Of a stretch of DNA of 64,000 bases, positions 61,769 to 64,000 are shown one piece after another. The stretch is taken from contig NZ_RJTM01000002.1 of NCBI RefSeq assembly GCF_003725735.1, forward strand, positions 186,001 through 250,000. Direction: 5' to 3'. The notes beneath the pieces are model-generated. The model was not told the DNA's origin, made no database searches, and saw only the letters and a list, made by a program, of their open reading frames with translations. Made by a program: the position numbers and the translations under genes. The DNA comes from Sinomicrobium pectinilyticum (lineage in GTDB: Bacteria > Bacteroidota > Bacteroidia > Flavobacteriales > Flavobacteriaceae). Within the stretch, counting starts at the first letter, position 1. Each line of letters starts with the position of its first letter.

Positions 61769-62128
61769 ATGGGGAAAATAAAGAAAACTTCCACGAATTA
61801 TGAGAACAGGCAGATACTGGATGCGGAATGTGAGGAGGTTTACGCTGCCAATCTCATAGGCGGGCGATGGACCATAGCCATATGCTGTTACCTGGCGGGA
61901 GGAAAACTGCGCTTCAGCGAGCTTCGCCGGCGAATGCCGAATATTACGGAACGCATGCTCACCCTGCATTTAAGGAAAATGGAAGCTAACCGGTTAGTAA
62001 AGCGAACCGTATATGCTGAAGTGCCGCCACGGGTGGAATACGAACTTACGGATATCGGAGAGCAGCTCGTACCCATACTGGACATGCTAAAAAAATGGGG
62101 GACCAAACACAAGGAAACGATACAATAA
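61769..62128 (+). CDS. HxlR-family transcription regulator (119 aa)
   Basis: Winged-helix regulator. ATG at 61769 (MGKIKKTSTNYENRQILDAE) is chosen; the TTG at 61742 adds nine implausible residues. AECEEVYAANLIGGRWTIAI carries the conserved Cys and GRW motif, FSELRRRMPNITERMLTLHL the helix-turn-helix and YAEVPPRVEYELTDIGEQLV the wing. Divergent from the flavodoxin-like oxidoreductase, its probable target, with ~270 bases between. Confidence 0.93.
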   Translation: MGKIKKTSTNYENRQILDAECEEVYAANLIGGRWTIAICCYLAGGKLRFSELRRRMPNITERMLTLHLRKMEANRLVKRTVYAEVPPRVEYELTDIGEQLVPILDMLKKWGTKHKETIQ

Positions 62129-62156
62129 ACCGTTCCGTAATAAGCACATCCCCCTA

Positions 62157-63998
62157 TCAATAATTTGTACTGTAATAGTCAAAATACTTGCAATGTGTCT
62201 TTACTTCTTCATAGAATGCAGTGTGGCTGTATTCTTTGAGTAATTGGAAATAACGGCGGTATGCCGAGGTTTTTATTTCTATCCGGCGTGTTTGCCTGGC
62301 TTTGTAATCCAGGTTTTTGAGATTGTTCAGTTCCGGGTCATTTTGGGTACTGTAGAAAATTCCCTGTTCACATTTGGAGGCGGCAAAAAGTATTCTTGCC
62401 TTGAGTTCTTCATCACCGGTCTTATCGAGTGCAGTTGTCAGGTAAGCCAGCGGACGGTCAAAATTGTCTTTGAACCAGGGGCTCCATTCATAATCCTTGA
62501 AATAAAGCAGGTATTCAGGTGCTTTTTCTTCGAAATGACCGTTCCAGTCGGGATAATTATGGAATTTGGAATTATTGGCGTTGGAGCCACTGAAGGTAAG
62601 TATATTCCTGTAGTACCCGAGAAGTGAGGTATTGAAAAAGAAATTTCCCAGAAGGTAATTTGCCTTTGCCGCTTTCTCACCATTTCCTTCTCCTTCTTTT
62701 TTCAGCCGGATAAGTATCTCCGCGAGTTGCTTTTTATTTACGGAAGGGGGAATAAAGGTAAAATCATTCATATAATCCGTTTGCATTACCTGTTCTTCCG
62801 GGCATTCGAAGCACTCAATGCGGTTGTAACCGAATATACTGCCCGGAATGTCGGAAAAATTTTTATAGGAAGTATTATCCCCATTTGTTATTTTTCTGAA
62901 CTCGGAGAGGGCTTTTTCAGGTTCTCCTTTCCATAGGTATACATTGCCTTTCATATTGGCGGCATAACTGTCCAGGTCAAACCCGGTTTTCTGTATATAC
63001 TTCTTGGCCTGGTAATCGTATTCCACCGGGGGAATGCTCTTAACCAGCATCTCTTCAAAAGAATTTTTGTTCTTCTTGTGACAGAGTTCTTCTATGGCAG
63101 AGAGAATTTCCAGGTCAGGGTTGTATTCCAGTGCAGTAATGGGGTTTTGAAGTAAAAATGCTTTGGCGTAGTCCTTCTGTAAAAAAAAGCGATTGGCCAG
63201 CACATCGGTTATAAAACCACGTGTGCCGTGAGAATCCGGTGAATAGTAGACATTAGCCGGTGTTTTCGTATCCAGTACGTTCCCGTATTTTTTCATTAAG
63301 GTCTCTTCAAAACCTTCGGTGATCTCCGGTTGTTGCGTAATGTCGATCAACATAGCGAGTTTATCTTTTTGCCCGAGGATCTTTACATTTTTGCTATTCA
63401 CTTTTTCCAGGTGATCTTCGGCGGCCTTATAGTTCCCCCGGATAAAATACAGCCAGGCCGTGGTCAGTTGCCAGAATTCCTGCTCGCGGACCTTATTGTT
63501 CCCGGCCTGCTGTAATGCACTTTCAAGAGCCTGTTTCAGAAAAGATTCGGCATTGTTGTCCATATTCAGGGGGATACGGTAATCTTCGAGACCTTCCATG
63601 CAGGCGGGGTTCCGGTAGGAGCAGTAATAACGGGTAGGGAAAAAATTCCTTTCCAGCTGGTTAACTGCTCTTGCCATAAGTACTTTAGCCTGCGGAGCAT
63701 TGGGATCGTTCTGTATTATCTTCTCAAAAGGCGATAGCGGATTATTGAAATCCCGGTATCCCAGCAGCATATACAGGTCGTTTTTTGCCGTGATGGTTTC
63801 CGCTTCGGACAGAAGCGCTTCAAAATCGAGGTCGCGGGTAACGCGCATGGAAGCGTAAGCCTGTTCTTTCCGGTTTTTGGTATGGGTGAAAAACCGGGAG
63901 AAATCGTAATGTGCCTGCATATAATTTCCGAGCCCTCTTTCGGCACCTCCTTTCTGGTCCAGGGCATAATAATATATTACCGGTTTATAGTCCAGGCT
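62157..63998 (-). CDS. Large repeat-rich protein of unknown function, 5' truncated by window edge
   Basis: The frame stays open to the right edge (SLDYKPVIYYYALDQKGG precede the first Met at 63920), so the true start lies outside. At least 613 residues are visible. Several helical-hairpin, TPR-like stretches occur (AWLYFIRGNYKAAEDHLEKV; GNVYLWKGEPEKALSEFRKI; AKANYLLGNFFFNTSLLGYY), which suggests a scaffold. The conserved-looking C-terminus SHTAFYEEVKTHCKYFDYY is shared with Bacteroidota proteins I cannot name with certainty. It converges with the HxlR gene. Function unknown. Confidence 0.8.
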   Translation of the reverse strand, partial: SLDYKPVIYYYALDQKGGAERGLGNYMQAHYDFSRFFTHTKNRKEQAYASMRVTRDLDFEALLSEAETITAKNDLYMLLGYRDFNNPLSPFEKIIQNDPNAPQAKVLMARAVNQLERNFFPTRYYCSYRNPACMEGLEDYRIPLNMDNNAESFLKQALESALQQAGNNKVREQEFWQLTTAWLYFIRGNYKAAEDHLEKVNSKNVKILGQKDKLAMLIDITQQPEITEGFEETLMKKYGNVLDTKTPANVYYSPDSHGTRGFITDVLANRFFLQKDYAKAFLLQNPITALEYNPDLEILSAIEELCHKKNKNSFEEMLVKSIPPVEYDYQAKKYIQKTGFDLDSYAANMKGNVYLWKGEPEKALSEFRKITNGDNTSYKNFSDIPGSIFGYNRIECFECPEEQVMQTDYMNDFTFIPPSVNKKQLAEILIRLKKEGEGNGEKAAKANYLLGNFFFNTSLLGYYRNILTFSGSNANNSKFHNYPDWNGHFEEKAPEYLLYFKDYEWSPWFKDNFDRPLAYLTTALDKTGDEELKARILFAASKCEQGIFYSTQNDPELNNLKNLDYKARQTRRIEIKTSAYRRYFQLLKEYSHTAFYEEVKTHCKYFDYYSTNY

Positions 63999-64000
63999 TT

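Noticed and set aside
1-64000. tRNA or rRNA genes
   Set aside because: No intergenic stretch showed a cloverleaf with T-loop and CCA-end features or rRNA-like sequence; a covariance scan would be decisive.

Overview
The window looks like a chromosome segment of a marine-type Bacteroidota, most likely Flavobacteriia. The reasons are a SusC/SusD-based polysaccharide utilization locus (PUL), -7 boxes of the TAnnTTTG type, a 289-residue RpoD-like sigma factor, and family-typical HxlR, AraC and GntR regulators. Base composition is mixed: backbone genes are moderately GC-rich, while about 24.8-36.6 kb is visibly AT-rich.

Layout. 0-4.3 kb: a truncated metallophosphoesterase and an FtsX/MacB-type permease. 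4.8-24.5 kb: a PUL with a divergent GntR-type regulator, GH16 lipoprotein, SusC, SusD, GH2, GH97, a GH110-like beta-helix protein, sulfatase, FAD oxidoreductase and Na+/solute symporter, closed by two hairpin terminators. The enzyme set suits a sulfated polysaccharide with alpha- and beta-galactosyl links (a carrageenan- or agar-type galactan is my inference).

24.68-48.46 kb is an integrated mobilizable island. It sits at the 3' end of mnmE, bounded by an 18-bp near-perfect direct repeat (16/18) of the mnmE end; this is the same kind of site used by SGI1. From left to right it carries: an HSP90-like ATPase fused to a PD-(D/E)xK nuclease; a type I restriction system (hsdR, hsdM, an expressed hsdS and an oppositely oriented silent hsdS, joined by 22-bp inverted repeats and a tyrosine recombinase, so probably phase-variable); an AbiE toxin-antitoxin pair; an XRE regulator; an ECF sigma factor plus a nuclease-dead Cas12f/TnpB-like protein; mob genes with a candidate oriT; a stress/cold cargo block (desaturase, cupin, CsbD-like, AraC) bounded by 88-bp direct repeats; and a tyrosine integrase next to mnmE.

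The most exciting item is the sigma-dCas12f pair at 37.77-39.68 kb. The Cas12f-like protein has lost the RuvC acidic residues and ends before the zinc ribbon, and is co-translated with an ECF sigma factor. This matches the recently described idea of RNA-guided transcription in Bacteroidota. Two related structured non-coding RNAs flank the pair, one in the leader and one right after the dCas12f stop codon. They share an AGAG/CTCT core and a GCGTGGGCTCT box but have completely different, fully compensated closing stems; they are my candidate guide RNAs.

48.4-64 kb is ordinary backbone: mnmE, a fosmidomycin-resistance-like MFS pump, purC, tandem REP-like palindromes, a class I terpene synthase, a second RpoD-like sigma factor, HxlR-controlled redox genes, an EntS-like MFS pump, a NIPSNAP protein and a truncated repeat-rich protein.
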